Shown in pieces: positions 33,084-42,240 of a stretch of 64,000 bases of DNA. The translations under genes were made by a program, and so were the position numbers. Where the stretch lies: positions 3,004,501 through 3,068,500 of the forward strand of contig CP071065.1 of NCBI GenBank assembly GCA_017164015.1, written 5' to 3'. The notes beneath the pieces are model-generated. The model saw nothing but the letters and a program-made list of their open reading frames with translations. It ran no database searches and was not told the origin of the DNA. This DNA comes from Nostoc sp. UHCC 0702. GTDB lineage: Bacteria; Cyanobacteriota; Cyanobacteriia; Cyanobacteriales; Nostocaceae. Each line of letters opens with the position of its first letter. The first letter of the stretch is position 1.

Positions 33084-33557
33084 ATGGATTTAGAAAAACA
33101 AATTCAATTGCTGATTGACAATGCACCCCCCGATGGTGTAACACCACATCTTGTCGCAGCAATTGCTCCGGCCCTTAGCGCGATCGCCCAAAAATTACGC
33201 CATTCCCAGTACTACATTCTCCAGAGTTTAGAGGGCAACTGGGTTTTAACTACATTGAGCAACCGTGCAAATCCAGGATTGGAAAAGCGTGTGGTTTACG
33301 CTTTTTCTACCATACAGGATGTTTCCCTAATTCCATCTGCTGGGCTTGACCCTCAAATTCAAGCAAAAGCTCTTCCTGTCACCCATATTTTGTTCCAATT
33401 AATGGCATTAGAACCCGTAGATAGTATCGTTTTTTTGGAAACGCCGGGTATAACCACTCATACTGTAGAAGTGCAGCGAGATGAATTCCAAAAACTCATG
33501 CAACAACAGATAAAACCACCACAAAAGCGCAGACAGATACCCCCTGATATTGCATAA
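33084..33557 (+). CDS. Conserved hypothetical protein, divergent from hetZ
   Basis: 157 aa from ATG 33084 (M-D-L-E-K-Q-I-Q-L-L-I-D-N-A-P-P-D); a start at 33045 is possible. Visible strings are T-P-H-L-V-A-A-I-A-P-A-L, Y-Y-I-L-Q-S-L-E-G-N-W-V-L-T-T-L and V-D-S-I-V-F-L-E-T-P-G. Soluble, with no signal peptide; the tail is basic (P-P-Q-K-R-R-Q-I-P). I do not recognise a family. Shares the hetZ intergenic region, so its promoter may overlap that of hetZ. Confidence 0.65.
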   Translation: MDLEKQIQLLIDNAPPDGVTPHLVAAIAPALSAIAQKLRHSQYYILQSLEGNWVLTTLSNRANPGLEKRVVYAFSTIQDVSLIPSAGLDPQIQAKALPVTHILFQLMALEPVDSIVFLETPGITTHTVEVQRDEFQKLMQQQIKPPQKRRQIPPDIA

Positions 33558-33643
33558 ATAAATTTTGGAGTCTGGATTTATTAGATACAATCTCAAATCC
33601 AAACTCCAAAAACTAAAATTTTAAATTTTAAATTTTAAATTTT

Positions 33644-34615
33644 TTAGTAGAGCCGACTCAATACATAGTCAGTCATGTTAATAAGTGCTTGATGAGCATC
33701 TGAAGGTGGTAGACATGCAAGATGCTCTGCTGCTAACTTGGCATGATGAGAAGCTAGTTCCCTGGACTGTTGTATGCCTTGACTATCAGTAATCAGCGCC
33801 AGTGCTTGCTCTAAATCCCCTTCTTGGGCAAACTCTCTTTCGATTAAGACTTCCAAGTATGGTTTTTCTCGTAAAGCGAATAAAACCGGAGCAGTCAGAT
33901 TACCACTTATCAGGTCAGAACCCGCTGGTTTACCCAAGGTATCTGTTGTACTGGTGAAATCTAAAATATCATCTACAATCTGAAACGCCAGACCAAGATC
34001 ACGCCCATAGCCGTACAAATGTTCAGCGGTTTCTCTTGAAACTTCACTCAGTAACCCAGCTGCTTTAGCACTGTTGGCAATTAACGAGGCAGTTTTGTAA
34101 TAGCTCTTTTTCAGGTAAGTTTCAATTGAGGTGGTAGCATCAAACCGATTCAATCCCTGCTGTATCTCCCCAGTAGCCAAATCCATAATGACTTCTGAAA
34201 GCAGTTTTACCACCTCCAAATTATCCAGGTTTGCCAAATACCAGGAGGATTGAGCAAAGAGAAAATCTCCTGCTAGTACGGCGATGCGGTTCCCAAACAA
34301 ACTATGAACTGTGGGTACACCACGTCGCATCTGTGATTCATCTACCACATCGTCATGCACTAAGCTGGCGGTGTGAATCATTTCCGTGATTTCTGCTAGG
34401 CGGCGGTGACGCGGCGTAATATCTTGTTCTAACATGGTTGCCCGCGATAGCAGCAGAACAATTGCTGGTCTAATACGCTTTCCCCCAGCTCCGAATAAAT
34501 GTTCGGCTGCTGCAAAAAGAATGGGGTGGCGATTTCCAACTAGCTGTTTTAGGTTATCTGCTAGTAGTTGCAGGTCTCCTTCCACAGGGGTAAACAGGGA
34601 GGTGGCTGGGGTCAT
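33644..34615 (-). CDS. sds: All-trans polyprenyl (solanesyl-type) diphosphate synthase
   Basis: 323 aa. Builds the long prenyl tail used for plastoquinone in the inner or thylakoid membrane. First Asp-rich motif L-V-H-D-D-V-V-D, second F-Q-I-V-D-D-I-L-D-F, and G-G-K-R-I-R-P, G-D-F-L-F-A and K-T-A-S-L are all present. The residues before the first motif are small/medium (T-A-S-L), which fits long-chain products. The exact chain length is inferred from cyanobacterial relatives. The start M-T-P-A-T-S-L-F-T-P-V is typical. Confidence 0.9.
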   Translation of the reverse strand: MTPATSLFTPVEGDLQLLADNLKQLVGNRHPILFAAAEHLFGAGGKRIRPAIVLLLSRATMLEQDITPRHRRLAEITEMIHTASLVHDDVVDESQMRRGVPTVHSLFGNRIAVLAGDFLFAQSSWYLANLDNLEVVKLLSEVIMDLATGEIQQGLNRFDATTSIETYLKKSYYKTASLIANSAKAAGLLSEVSRETAEHLYGYGRDLGLAFQIVDDILDFTSTTDTLGKPAGSDLISGNLTAPVLFALREKPYLEVLIEREFAQEGDLEQALALITDSQGIQQSRELASHHAKLAAEHLACLPPSDAHQALINMTDYVLSRLY

Positions 34616-35708
34616 GGACGGACGGACTCTGGCTTAGGTTACGAAATTTTACATATCCTATACTCATTTTAAGATAATGCTGTGCCAGCGCAAAATTTTG
34701 TTAGAGAAGACTCTTCTGCTGCCTGTGGCAGGATTGGGGACTGGGGACTGGGGACTGGGGACTGGGGATTGGGGACTGGGGAAAATCTTTCTGAACACAG
34801 TGAGGGACTTTTCGCTGCAAACAGTTCGCTCAGACCAATAAATATTTGCTATTATGTTATGTATTTTTTCTTTTTTCAAACTAAGGAAAAAGAAAATTTG
34901 CTTAAGTATTTACCGTGTATTCTTTTTTTAAAGTAGTATAAATTGCTTAAAATTACTTAATGTAGTATATGTAATCTAAAGTTATCTTTTGTTACTGAGG
35001 GCAATTGACTTCAGCAGTGGCGATCACTATGTAACATAGGCCACTAGTATTATTTTTTGTCTTCCTCCTTAAGGTTTAGCTATTACACATCAGTCCTTTT
35101 GAGGTAAGACTCAGTTCTCTCAGCCTTGTTTTTAGCAATCTAGAAAATTTAAAATTTAGCCGCAAACTGGGCTAAAAATTCGGTGTGGTTATGTTACGCT
35201 AAAATATAGGAATTTTAAATCATTCAAGTATTCACCCTCCAGAGGAAAAGCACTTATAAGTGAAATTACCTATGTGGTGTTACGAGCCTAAAATAACTTA
35301 TCGCTGTAAATGAAAGTTAAGGAAGTAGTTCTTAACATTCTATTTATAGCGATCAAACTTCTGTGGATAGAGCCATGTTTTATCCTTTCAAGGATTCGCT
35401 ACAAGCTTTTAGTATGGGTTGAGCGACAAGGCAGTTTCTAATCCTAGAGGTGAGTGCAAAAATAATGCAGACTAATTAGACTGCTAAAGAGCGCAGTTAG
35501 GACTTGCTGTTTAGCAATTTAACTGTTGTGGGATCTATGGTCTGCAAGAAATTGAATCTAATAATGCTTTCACTGACCGAAGAGAATTAAAACTCTACGG
35601 ACTAATTTTACATAAGAATCCACAGCCATCAAGAATGTACTTGATTTGGTTGAGCTTCTGATAATTCTATGAAATTTTATATTCTTCTAAGAAGGGTGCT
35701 GGGAAAAA
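34616..35708. other. 1.1-kb gene-free stretch with STRR and possible transcribed leader
   Basis: Bases 34733-34781 hold seven heptamers of ACTGGGG/ATTGGGG type. The part from 35100 to 35700 has no frame of note, but it has more even base composition and several short inverted repeats; it could be a long leader of the small gene at 35709 or a non-coding RNA. I cannot identify a known RNA family. Confidence 0.45.
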
Positions 35709-35906
35709 ATGATTTACGGGAATATGCCTATGATGATTTTTATTTTAGCTAGTGGATATTTGTTCACTGTTTATCTATTATTAGCACTGGCAAAACGAAC
35801 TAAGCAAAAACCTGCTTCTGATAATTTCCCGGCGACAACCAAAGGGAAACACCAGCACCAGGTGACAGTAGCGCCAAAAGTGACTGAGGTAGTTAATAGT
35901 CAATAG
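35709..35906 (+). CDS. Small single-span membrane protein
   Basis: 65 aa. One membrane helix (M-M-I-F-I-L-A-S-G-Y-L-F-T-V-Y-L-L-L-A-L) is followed by a basic cytoplasmic tail (A-K-R-T-K-Q-K-P). The last residues (V-V-N-S-Q) and stop are encoded by the start of an STRR array. GGG lies upstream of the ATG. Function unknown. Confidence 0.55.
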   Translation: MIYGNMPMMIFILASGYLFTVYLLLALAKRTKQKPASDNFPATTKGKHQHQVTVAPKVTEVVNSQ

Positions 35907-35955
35907 TTAATAGTCAATAGTCAATAGTCAAAGTATTGACTGTTGACTATTGACT
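35893..35955. repeat. Facing STRR arrays between convergent genes
   Basis: GTTAATA/GTCAATA units face GACTATT/GACTGTT units around AGTA. The two arms are complementary, giving a hairpin of about 19 bp between the stop codons of the small membrane protein and murI. Confidence 0.75.
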
Positions 35956-35957
35956 CA

Positions 35958-36839
35958 TTAGCCAACAAAGTCTTGTTGAAGTTGGGAAACTGCGATATCA
36001 GGAAAGCGGACAACCTCAACCATTGGGGTATGGCCTAACCACTGGACTCCAGACTGAGCAAACTGTTGTGGACAACCACTCACTACAAAGCGGGTTGGTA
36101 GTGGGGGGTAAGTATTCTTTAAGCCGAGCAAGTCTAACTCTTGGGCACAGGCTACCACGGTATGAACAGCTGGATCAACTAATTTAACTTGGGGGGGGAG
36201 GAGCGATCGCAGTACTGGAGCCAGCAGGGGATAATGAGTACAGCCATAGACTAAAGTGTCAATTTCTTGCTGTAGTAAAGGTTCTAGATAAGACCGTGCT
36301 ACTTCAGTAGTGTAGGGTTCGTGAATGCGATTTTCCTCAACGATTGGCACAAATTCTGGACAACTGACTTGCCAGACTTGGGCGTGAGGATCAATTTCTA
36401 GAATAGCATTTTTATAAGCATTACTTTTGGCGGTTGCTGCGGTGGCAATTACACCAATACGCTTGCCTTGCTGCACTGCTGCCTTTGCTCCTGGTAAGAT
36501 GACTCCTAGAATAGGCATGTCAAATTCTTGCCGGACTATTTCTAAAGCTAAGGCAGAACTAGTGTTGCAAGCCATTATTACCATCTTAACGCGCTGCTGT
36601 TGCATCCAAGTCAGGATTTCACGCGCAAACTGTAAAATTTCTGCTTGGGAACGAATTCCATAAGGAAGCCTAGCTGTATCTCCCAAGTAAATTATTGATT
36701 CATTGGGTAATTGCCGATAGAGTTGTCGCAGTACCGTTAACCCACCCACACCACTGTCAAAAACGCCGATTGGCGCACGTTGAGGTTCTTTATCCGAAAA
36801 ATCGTGAAGATTACCGTCAAAAAAGGAAGATGAATACAC
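35958..36839 (-). CDS. murI: Glutamate racemase
   Basis: Makes D-glutamate for peptidoglycan. 293 aa. Catalytic Cys pair in M-A-C-N-T-S-S and Y-G-C-T-H-Y-P, with I-G-V-F-D-S-G-V-G-G-L-T-V at the start and Y-L-G-D-T-A-R-L-P-Y-G. An N-terminal extension of about 22 residues precedes the P-I-G-V-F-D-S core; M1 at 36839 is the only ATG before it. Downstream of the amiC pair on the same strand, so envelope genes cluster here. Confidence 0.93.
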   Translation of the reverse strand: MYSSSFFDGNLHDFSDKEPQRAPIGVFDSGVGGLTVLRQLYRQLPNESIIYLGDTARLPYGIRSQAEILQFAREILTWMQQQRVKMVIMACNTSSALALEIVRQEFDMPILGVILPGAKAAVQQGKRIGVIATAATAKSNAYKNAILEIDPHAQVWQVSCPEFVPIVEENRIHEPYTTEVARSYLEPLLQQEIDTLVYGCTHYPLLAPVLRSLLPPQVKLVDPAVHTVVACAQELDLLGLKNTYPPLPTRFVVSGCPQQFAQSGVQWLGHTPMVEVVRFPDIAVSQLQQDFVG

Positions 36840-36874
36840 AGGCAGATATTGATTGAAGTTTTTCGATTTAAAAT

Positions 36875-37019
36875 AGGACTTACGCGCATTGTGATATTTT
36901 TTTCGTGTGGGTTGTCAAGAGTCAAAAGTCAATAGTCCAAAAAAGCTTGATTTTTGATTTTTGACCCTTAACTCTTAACTACCATCGCCAAAAATATCTG
37001 TGCCAGTTGCGTAAGTCCT
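36875..37019. repeat. MITE-like element, family 1, second copy
   Basis: AGGACTTACGC (36875-36885) and GCGTAAGTCCT (37009-37019) bound a 145-bp non-coding segment just upstream of murI. Its middle holds a degenerate GTCAAGA/GTCAAAA/GTCAATA run and a complementary TTGACCC stretch. Flanking AAAAT on both sides may be a target duplication. Confidence 0.7.
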
Positions 37020-37140
37020 GTAAAATACAGAATTTAGCAGACAATTTGCTAACTGACCACTAAATTCTGTATACCAAAGAAGTCTATATATCACCTCTTT
37101 AATTAGCAATTTGTACTACATTTTTAGCAAAGCTGCACTA

Positions 37141-39042
37141 TTATCTTTGTCTTAAATATTTGAGGATACCATAAGCGATCGCTTCTGCCATCTGATTTTG
37201 GTATTCTCTTGTTGCCAATCGGGGATTATCTTCCCGACCAGTCATGTAGCCTGTTTCTACTAAAATTGATGGCATAGAACTTTTCCGTAGCACATAGAAT
37301 CGAGCTTTGCGCGTTCCCCGATCCTTAAGAGTACCGATATTTTGCAGAATATTATTGCGAACGACTTCAGCTAAAGCGTAACCACTATCGTAATAATAAA
37401 CTTCTAATCCGTTGACATCAGGGCGACCATCAACCGAGTTGGCGTGGATGCTGACAAACAAAGTCGCATTGACTCGTTCGGCTATATCTACCCGTCCTTG
37501 AAGCTCGACGAAAAAGTCAGAATCCCGTGTCATCACGGCTTGTACGCCATTTTGCTCTAAAATTGCCGCTATTCTTTGACCAATCGGTAAGATTACATCC
37601 TTTTCTAATAGTCCACCCAAACCAGGTGCCCCGGAATCTTTACCACCATGTCCTGGGTCAATGACTACTATTAATCTACCTCTGGGTACTGGACGGTTGG
37701 GGTTTGGCTGGGATATAGAACCGGGGTTTTCTGCGGTTGGGTTGGGTGGATTCAGAGGTGGTAAACCAACCGGGGGTGTGATACGGGGCGATCGCGCCAA
37801 TTGTAAAGCTAACAGTTGGTTGCCCACTTGATTGAGTTCTCCAACTTGCACCCCTGCGGCTGGTTGAACAAAAATAATCACCGTATCAGGTGCTTGAGTT
37901 TGCAGGCGTACCCGCAAAATGGGGCTATTAGCATCAAAATTAGGGCCTGAAACTCTGGGGGCTAACTTAGCATTGGCAACAGTGATGCGGTACAATCCAG
38001 AAGATCTGTCCCAACCACCCTTCGCAGATACAGCTTGATCAGCTCGAATTATCAACTGTGTACCGTTATTAGCCAGTTCCACAGATTGAATCGTTGCTAG
38101 TGAGTCAGTGGTAGAAGATATGGGGCTGGGGTTACTGGGGTTATTATTGACAGGCGATCGCACAATCCGACTGGGTAGAACCACGAACCCGTTAATACTA
38201 CTTGTGGTAGCCCGCCAGTCTGGACTATTTTTGTCCACCTGCAAGGTCATGCGAACAGTTGGCTGTCTTTTTTCTAGTTGGTTAAATTGAATACGGCTGA
38301 CACCATAACGATTAATAGATAAATCCTTTTGTTCCAGACTTGGTGATAAAGAAGCGCCAGCAATATCAATATTTATTGTTTTTTTGTCCCGACTCCGATT
38401 TACCTCAATTTGGGGACTACCACCACTGGTGCGGACGAAAAATCCATCGCCTGTGATGCGTAAATCCTCAATTTGAGCGATCGCTGCTACCCTGTTGGTA
38501 CTTGGTGGGTTGTTAGTTGGTGTAACTGAGTCAGTTGTCACCACATTGTAAATATTTCTCGGCGGGACTGCTGGAGTAGATGTGACACCAGTTTGTGGTG
38601 GTGTCGCAGGAGTCGGGCCTAGTGATATTTCTGGGGATGAGGCTACTTCCTCAGTTTCTGGGTTTGGTAATTGTACAGTCCAGCGACTGCCAGTGGTAGC
38701 CGCAAATTGTACCTTTTTGGGGTCTAAGGTATAGCCAGGATTGAGTTCCACAACAATCCGTGTTGTTTGGGGGTCAAACTGCCCCACACGGATAGCCCGA
38801 ATCGCCCCACCTAGCTGTTGTGTTAACTGCGGACGCCCAAATGTAGTGCCTGGCAAATCAATTACCAGACGCGTGGGGTTGAATATGAGTTGTGCTTGAG
38901 GTTGAACAGCCTCAGAAGTATTAATTTCTAGGCGGTTTTGATTGGTGTCAAAACGCCAAGATTCCAATTTCGCAGCCAAAGCCGGCGACGATAGTAAAAA
39001 GATAGTTCCAATAGTACTAGGTACTAACCAGCGTAATTTCAC
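37141..39042 (-). CDS. amiC2: N-acetylmuramoyl-L-alanine amidase with AMIN domains (AmiC2 type)
   Basis: 633 aa, exported (signal to about A-L-A-A). The first AMIN domain (about 25-125, ending W-T-V-Q-L-P) and a second AMIN-like region (about 185-410) bind the wall; the catalytic Amidase_3 domain is C-terminal: V-I-D-P-G-H-G-G-K-D-S-G-A (His), L-E-K-D (Glu), S-I-H-A-N-S (His) and L-V-E-T-G-Y (catalytic Glu). It cleaves the amide between MurNAc and L-Ala. In Anabaena and Nostoc the AmiC enzymes drill the septal nanopores needed for cell-cell communication and heterocyst formation. The start is GTG, as in its neighbour, with GGAGAA upstream. Numbered by position from the Anabaena order. Confidence 0.88.
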   Translation of the reverse strand: MKLRWLVPSTIGTIFLLSSPALAAKLESWRFDTNQNRLEINTSEAVQPQAQLIFNPTRLVIDLPGTTFGRPQLTQQLGGAIRAIRVGQFDPQTTRIVVELNPGYTLDPKKVQFAATTGSRWTVQLPNPETEEVASSPEISLGPTPATPPQTGVTSTPAVPPRNIYNVVTTDSVTPTNNPPSTNRVAAIAQIEDLRITGDGFFVRTSGGSPQIEVNRSRDKKTINIDIAGASLSPSLEQKDLSINRYGVSRIQFNQLEKRQPTVRMTLQVDKNSPDWRATTSSINGFVVLPSRIVRSPVNNNPSNPSPISSTTDSLATIQSVELANNGTQLIIRADQAVSAKGGWDRSSGLYRITVANAKLAPRVSGPNFDANSPILRVRLQTQAPDTVIIFVQPAAGVQVGELNQVGNQLLALQLARSPRITPPVGLPPLNPPNPTAENPGSISQPNPNRPVPRGRLIVVIDPGHGGKDSGAPGLGGLLEKDVILPIGQRIAAILEQNGVQAVMTRDSDFFVELQGRVDIAERVNATLFVSIHANSVDGRPDVNGLEVYYYDSGYALAEVVRNNILQNIGTLKDRGTRKARFYVLRKSSMPSILVETGYMTGREDNPRLATREYQNQMAEAIAYGILKYLRQR

Positions 39043-39667
39043 AGTCTTTTCTCCTGATTCACATTCATGGGAATCGTTAATAATTCAACATATTGGTCAA
39101 TCCTCACACCGTCACTGCCCTAACTTTACCTTTGATGAGCAAATCACAAGATGCTCCTCGTGCCGACTCTGCGTTCTTTTATGAAGAACCCGCACTGCAA
39201 AGAATAGCCTTTACCAGAAAGTTGCCACTAATCAAAACTTCCCTTGCTGCCAAAGAATTTTGCGCTGATCTGAAAAACACAGCTAATGGGGTTAAATCCT
39301 AGCACGCCCCTTTGATTTTGCCATGCTGTTATGCCAATCAATCCCAGCCGATGATATTTAGAATCGGGTAGGATTGGTACTGATTCTTTTGTTAGCTGTA
39401 ATTGATACACTGATCGCAAAATTACTAGTATTGTCAACTGATGTTGTAAAGCTGGTGACAGTTACACATTTATATTGTTCCCAATATTAGGGGTTTGGTG
39501 TATGGAGTAGTACAAGAGATTTATGATTATGGATTTTTCATGGTTGTCACTGATGTAAAATTTATCCATACCAACAGTACTGATGTAATTACGGTGATTG
39601 CTCAAGGAACTCCAAGAAATATAACTGATGACTGATGACTGTTGACTATTGACTATTGACTATTGAC
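39043..39667. other. Intergenic stretch between the two amidase genes
   Basis: No gene is seen. An STRR of GACTGAT/GACTATT type runs from 39628 to 39667 next to the stop of the upstream amidase. The remainder has no motif I can name; it is long enough for a separate promoter for the downstream amidase. Confidence 0.5.
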
Positions 39668-41512
39668 TTATCTTCGTCTGAGGTATTGGAGGACACCACG
39701 AGCGATCGCTTCTGCCATTTGATTTTGGTAAGCTGAAGTTCTGAGCTTGGCAATATCCTCCCGACCAGTTAAATAACCAGTTTCTACAAGAATAGAAGGC
39801 ATGGAACTTTTTCTGAGAACATAAAATCTAGCTCGCCGCACTCCCCGATCTCTAATATTTAAACTTTGCAGAATGTTGCTATGGACAATGCGAGCGAGAC
39901 CCAGACCGCTGTCATAATAATAAGTCTCCAAACCGCTGACATCCGGACGACCTGCACCTGCTGAATTAGCATGAATGCTGACAAAGACATCAGCGTTAAC
40001 TCTCTCTGCCATCGCTACTCGTCCCTGAAGGCTGACAAAATAATCAGAATCGCGCGTCATTACCACTTGCACACCATTTTGCTGTAAAATCTGCGCTACC
40101 CTTGCGCCAATGGGCAAGATGACATCCTTCTCACGCACTCCCCCAATACCAATTGCTCCAGAATCTTTACCACCGTGTCCTGGGTCAATGATTACTACTA
40201 CTCTTCCTCTGGGAATTGGACGCCCTGGCTGGGTTATGGGTTGGGGTGTATCCGTCGGGTTTGGTAATTGTCCTTGAATTGGAGGTAAAGGCGGTGTTCC
40301 GGAGTTTGTGCCAATTCGACGAGAGCCTTGTAATTGTAAAGATAACAGTTGGTCGCCTTGGTTGATTCGTCCAATTTGTACTCCCGTTGCTGGTTGAACC
40401 AAGACAACCACAGTGTTAGGTTGTTGTGTTTGCAGGCGTACCCGGAGAATGGGACTATTGGCATTGAGTAATGGGCCTGTGACTCTGGGTTTTAACCGAG
40501 CATTAGGAATTGTGATACGAAATAAACCAGAAGATCTATCCCAGCCACCGGTAGCAGATAAAGATTGGTCAGCTCTAATCAGCAGTTGCGTACCGTTACC
40601 AGTTAGTTCTACAGACTGAATTGTTGCTGGTGAGTTGCTAGGAGTAACAGGTTGTGGCTGATTGTCTTGTGAGTTACCGGAATTATTGCTATCAGGTAAG
40701 GTGACAACGCGACTGGGTAAAACTACCAAACCATCACTACTGGTGCTAGTTACCCGCCAGTCCGGGCTATTTTTGTCTACCCGCAAAGTCATGCGAACAG
40801 ATGGTGGTCGAGTTTGCAGTTGGGTGAACTCGGCGCGGTTAACACCATATCTGTTAATGGGAACAGTACTTCCTTGGGCTAGTTGTGGTGCTAGAGTAGC
40901 GCTAGCGATGTCCATAAAAATAGTAGAGCGATCGCGGCTGCGAATCACTCGCACTTGAGGATTACCACCATTGGTACGGATAAAAAAACCATCCCCTGTT
41001 ACTTGTAATTTCTCAATTTGAGTTGTGGCTGTAGCACTGACAGTATTCCTGGGAATTTCCGGTTTAGTATCGGAGTCTAGGGTCACGACATTGTAAACAT
41101 TTCCAGGGGAAGATACTTGTTGTGCTTGTGGTTTTGGTAATTGTACAGTCCAGCGACTAGCTGTTATACCCACAAATTGCACTTTTTTGGGGTCTAGAGT
41201 ATATCCAGGATTAAGTTCGACAACAATTCGCGTTGTTTGGGGGTCGAACTGTCCCACACGAATAGCCCGCAGTCCACCACTCAACTGTTGTGTTAACTGC
41301 GGACGCCCAAATGTAGTCCCTGGCAAATCAATAACCAGACGCGTGGGGTTGAAGACGAGTTGTGCTTGAGGTTGAACAGCCCCGGAAGTATTAATTTCCA
41401 GGCGGTTTTGATTGGCATCAAAACGCCAAGATTCTAGTGTCCCCGCCCAAGCAGGCGACGAAACTAAGAGGATAGTTCCAATAGTACTGGGTAGTAACCA
41501 GTGTAATTTCAC
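39668..41512 (-). CDS. amiC1: N-acetylmuramoyl-L-alanine amidase with AMIN domains (AmiC1 type)
   Basis: 614 aa from GTG 41512 (V-K-L-H-W-L-L-P-S-T-I-G-T-I), the same start context as its paralogue; an upstream frame start at 41584 is not supported. Two AMIN-like regions and a C-terminal Amidase_3 domain with V-I-I-D-P-G-H-G-G-K-D-S-G-A, R-E-K-D, S-I-H-A-N-S and L-V-E-T-G-Y. It is close to the downstream copy along most of its length, differing mainly in the Pro-rich linkers, so this is a tandem duplication. Role as for the neighbour: septal peptidoglycan perforation. Confidence 0.88.
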   Translation of the reverse strand: MKLHWLLPSTIGTILLVSSPAWAGTLESWRFDANQNRLEINTSGAVQPQAQLVFNPTRLVIDLPGTTFGRPQLTQQLSGGLRAIRVGQFDPQTTRIVVELNPGYTLDPKKVQFVGITASRWTVQLPKPQAQQVSSPGNVYNVVTLDSDTKPEIPRNTVSATATTQIEKLQVTGDGFFIRTNGGNPQVRVIRSRDRSTIFMDIASATLAPQLAQGSTVPINRYGVNRAEFTQLQTRPPSVRMTLRVDKNSPDWRVTSTSSDGLVVLPSRVVTLPDSNNSGNSQDNQPQPVTPSNSPATIQSVELTGNGTQLLIRADQSLSATGGWDRSSGLFRITIPNARLKPRVTGPLLNANSPILRVRLQTQQPNTVVVLVQPATGVQIGRINQGDQLLSLQLQGSRRIGTNSGTPPLPPIQGQLPNPTDTPQPITQPGRPIPRGRVVVIIDPGHGGKDSGAIGIGGVREKDVILPIGARVAQILQQNGVQVVMTRDSDYFVSLQGRVAMAERVNADVFVSIHANSAGAGRPDVSGLETYYYDSGLGLARIVHSNILQSLNIRDRGVRRARFYVLRKSSMPSILVETGYLTGREDIAKLRTSAYQNQMAEAIARGVLQYLRRR

Positions 41513-42240
41513 AGTCTGTTCTCCTGATTCACGTTCATGGGGCCGCCAATATTTCAACATCTCAAAATATTGGTAAATCGTCACACCTTCACCACTTAAT
41601 CTTTAGTTTTGATATTCTCTTTGATTTTGATGCTGGTATCAAGACGCAAATAGTAGCGTAAATTGTTAGTATGCCCCTTTTAATTCTGCTTTACTATCAC
41701 GACATAATTTTTATGCCCGCATTGCATTCAATGCAACAAAAATATCACCACAATTAACCACACTCAGTCAATCTTAGATGGTGATACTTGACAGAAAACA
41801 AGATTAGTGTTGAGTGGTTTAATGCTCGACAATTGAGGTTGACGGTAAAAAATTTCAACTACTTTCAACTGATATGGTGATTGCAGGTACTAATTCCTAA
41901 TTACTGAAAAAATGTGTAGATTGAGACTGAAAGATTGGGTATGACTGGCAATAAATAACATTGTAAATGCTAGTAGTAATGAAACAAAAACTAATTCTGG
42001 GACGGAAATTTGAGGTTAGAAGTTTCCATTGACTATGGCAAAATCTTTCAGGGTTTTCAACTTGGTGACTTAGTGATGGCAGTCGCGCAGCTGTCTGGCG
42101 ACTGAACGCGCTGCCTCGCCTTTGTAGTTACTAAGTTAATTTTTTAACCACCAAGGCACTAAGTCACTAAGAAAAATGCTTCATTTCAATCAACAACTTC
42201 AAGCGCTTGTTTTTAGTTGTTGGAGTTGCCTAAAGCATGA
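41513..42240. repeat. Intergenic stretch with interspersed repeat family A, copy 2 (42074-42128)
   Basis: Gene-free. The segment 42074-42128, read in reverse, matches 2040-2097 (shared CAAAGGCGAGGCAGCGCGTT). The promoter of the upstream amidase should lie near 41520-41700. Confidence 0.55.
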
